Part shown: positions 63,246-64,000 of the stretch, one piece after another
Layout: each line of letters begins with the position of its first letter
Numbering within the stretch: the first letter of the stretch is position 1
Assembly: GCF_007004665.1 (NCBI RefSeq)
Contig: NZ_ML660065.1
Coordinates: 1-64,000, forward strand
DNA length: 64,000 nt
Source of the DNA: Denitrobaculum tricleocarpae
GTDB lineage: Bacteria; Pseudomonadota; Alphaproteobacteria; Kiloniellales; Kiloniellaceae
Direction of reading: 5' to 3'
Program-made: the position numbers and the translations under genes
Notes under the pieces: model-generated
Seen by the model: the letters and a program-made list of their open reading frames with translations, nothing else
Database searches by the model: none
What the model was told of the DNA's origin: nothing

Positions 63246-63761
63246 ATGAATGCCTTTTCGCAAGCCGTTTACTCTGAGGAGCCAAGTATTTTGGTAGGCA
63301 TGGCAAACTCTTCGTCCATGACTGGCGACGCCGATCTCGTCACTGTCGAATCGCGCTTCGGCGTGTTCGAGTTCGACCGCAATCTCTGCATCACGATGCC
63401 CAAAGGTCTCTTGGGCTTCAGCGATTACCGGGATTTCGGAATCACGGCGATTCCAAATGAAAAACTGGCCCCTCTCCTGCTCCTGCAATCGATTGAGACA
63501 GCCGAACTTACATTTGTGGTTCGCCCTTACGACGCGAGCATGAAACTGATCGAAGAGCAAGACATTGCCGCAGCCTTCGACACGCTCTCCATCGATCCGA
63601 AAGGTGGGGCTACCCTGCTGCTCACAACCTTCCACCGCACCCCGGAAGGTCTCAAACAGTCTGTGAACCTGCGTGCTCCGCTTTTGATCGACTCAGCTTC
63701 AAGGCAGGCCTGGCAGCATATCTTTCGCAACGATCGCTACGACGTACGCCATATGCTCTGA
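63246..63761 (+). CDS. fliW: Flagellar assembly factor FliW (CsrA antagonist)
   Basis: 171 residues. FGVFEFDRNLCITMPKGLLG, FVVRPYDASMKLIEEQDIAA and the C-terminal NLRAPLLIDSASRQAWQHIF match FliW. FliW binds CsrA and flagellin, tying flagellin translation to its export; csrA is at 35675 in this window. An internal ATG at 63300 (MANSSS) is an alternative start. Confidence 0.92.
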   Translation: MNAFSQAVYSEEPSILVGMANSSSMTGDADLVTVESRFGVFEFDRNLCITMPKGLLGFSDYRDFGITAIPNEKLAPLLLLQSIETAELTFVVRPYDASMKLIEEQDIAAAFDTLSIDPKGGATLLLTTFHRTPEGLKQSVNLRAPLLIDSASRQAWQHIFRNDRYDVRHML

Positions 63762-63851
63762 ACGGGCCGCGCCTTGCGTCTTCTGTTCGCACAGCGTCCC
63801 GCGAGGGACAGATGGTGCGACTTTCGCTCAACACCACTCTCACAAGAAAAC

Positions 63852-63876
63852 CGCCGCTCTCTCGGGCGGCGTTTTT
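63852..63876. terminator. Bidirectional terminator after fliW
   Basis: CGCCGC (63852-63857), 8-nt loop, GCGGCG (63866-63871), then TTTTT. AAAA precedes the stem, so it can also stop leftward transcripts. Confidence 0.85.
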
Positions 63877-64000
63877 AATGTCGGAACGATGGCGTATCGA
63901 TCGCGAACCCGAGCACCCGAGGGACACGCGGATCACAAATGAGGGTAAGATCGCCCTGCGGATTAAGCGGAAAGCCCGATGCTGCCGCCGGCTTCCTGAA
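63875..64000 (-). CDS. Possible C-terminal end of a minus-strand gene
   Basis: An open frame enters from the right edge and ends in TAA at 63875-63877, against the terminator. It includes SGFPLNPQGDLTLICDPRVP and then RVLGFAIDTPSFRH, which looks protein-like. A second frame ends in QEAGGSIGLSA at 63963. One of them may be real; no family recognised. Confidence 0.35.
   Translation of the reverse strand, partial: FRKPAAASGFPLNPQGDLTLICDPRVPRVLGFAIDTPSFRH

Overview
The window reads as chromosomal DNA of a GC-rich, flagellated alphaproteobacterium, most like the Rhodospirillales/Kiloniellales type. The pointers are a CckA-type hybrid kinase, a perfect CtrA-type box beside fliX, FliX itself, single-cysteine DksA, an IalB-family protein, a MotE-like protein and alphaproteobacterial CheZ. 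No rRNA, tRNA or CRISPR array was recognised. The only mobile-element trace is the tail of an IS5-type transposase at the left edge, followed by palindromic repeats.

Layout. 1-9.3 kb: IS remnant and repeats, a CinA/MoaB-domain protein, a lipoprotein, sfsA, map, radC, a secreted protein, an FAD-linked oxidase (D-lactate dehydrogenase/GlcD type), a histone H1-like Lys/Ala-rich protein and a PilZ protein. 9.5-15.3 kb: an orphan FlgC-like protein, then a PadR regulator with an RND efflux adaptor and pump. 15.3-17.6 kb: a phospholipid cluster (CDP-alcohol phosphatidyltransferase, pssA, psd). 17.9-29.3 kb: housekeeping genes (LysM protein, LOG-family nucleosidase, icd, two cyclophilins, alaS, IalB-like, recA, DUF3108). 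29.3-38.1 kb: cckA, then flhB-fliR-fliQ-fliE-flgC-flgB read leftward, and csrA, an FlhB-C-terminal-like protein, a small helical protein, fliO and fliP read rightward. 38.1-43.7 kb: a TetR-controlled DevBCA-type ABC exporter and an AT-richer patch with a conserved unknown protein. 43.8-53.2 kb: a leftward motility block, fliL-fliM-DUF6468, motE-like, cheY, cheZ, two MotB-like proteins and a 1200-residue AMIN-like/TPR protein. 53.4-64 kb: flgF-flgG-flgA-flgH, dksA, fliX, flgI-flgJ-flgN-like, flgK-flgL and fliW.

The genes cover the export gate (FliO, FliP, FliQ, FliR, FlhB), rod, L and P rings, the hook-filament junction, part of the switch (FliM) and chemotaxis output (CheY, CheZ). FliF, FliG, FliN, FlhA, FlgD, FlgE, MotA and flagellin are absent and must lie outside. 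Regulatory sequence fits a cell-cycle hierarchy: a perfect CtrA-type TTAA-N7-TTAA box before fliX, weaker versions before fliL, flgB and the fliO-side genes, and good sigma-54 (-24/-12) promoters before flgF and flgI. CckA, the top kinase of that pathway, is encoded beside flhB. CsrA and its antagonist FliW are both present.

The most interesting candidate for an undescribed system is cheY-cheZ followed by the translationally coupled MotB-like pair and the AMIN/TPR giant. One MotB-like protein keeps the membrane aspartate expected of a proton-conducting stator and the other lacks it.
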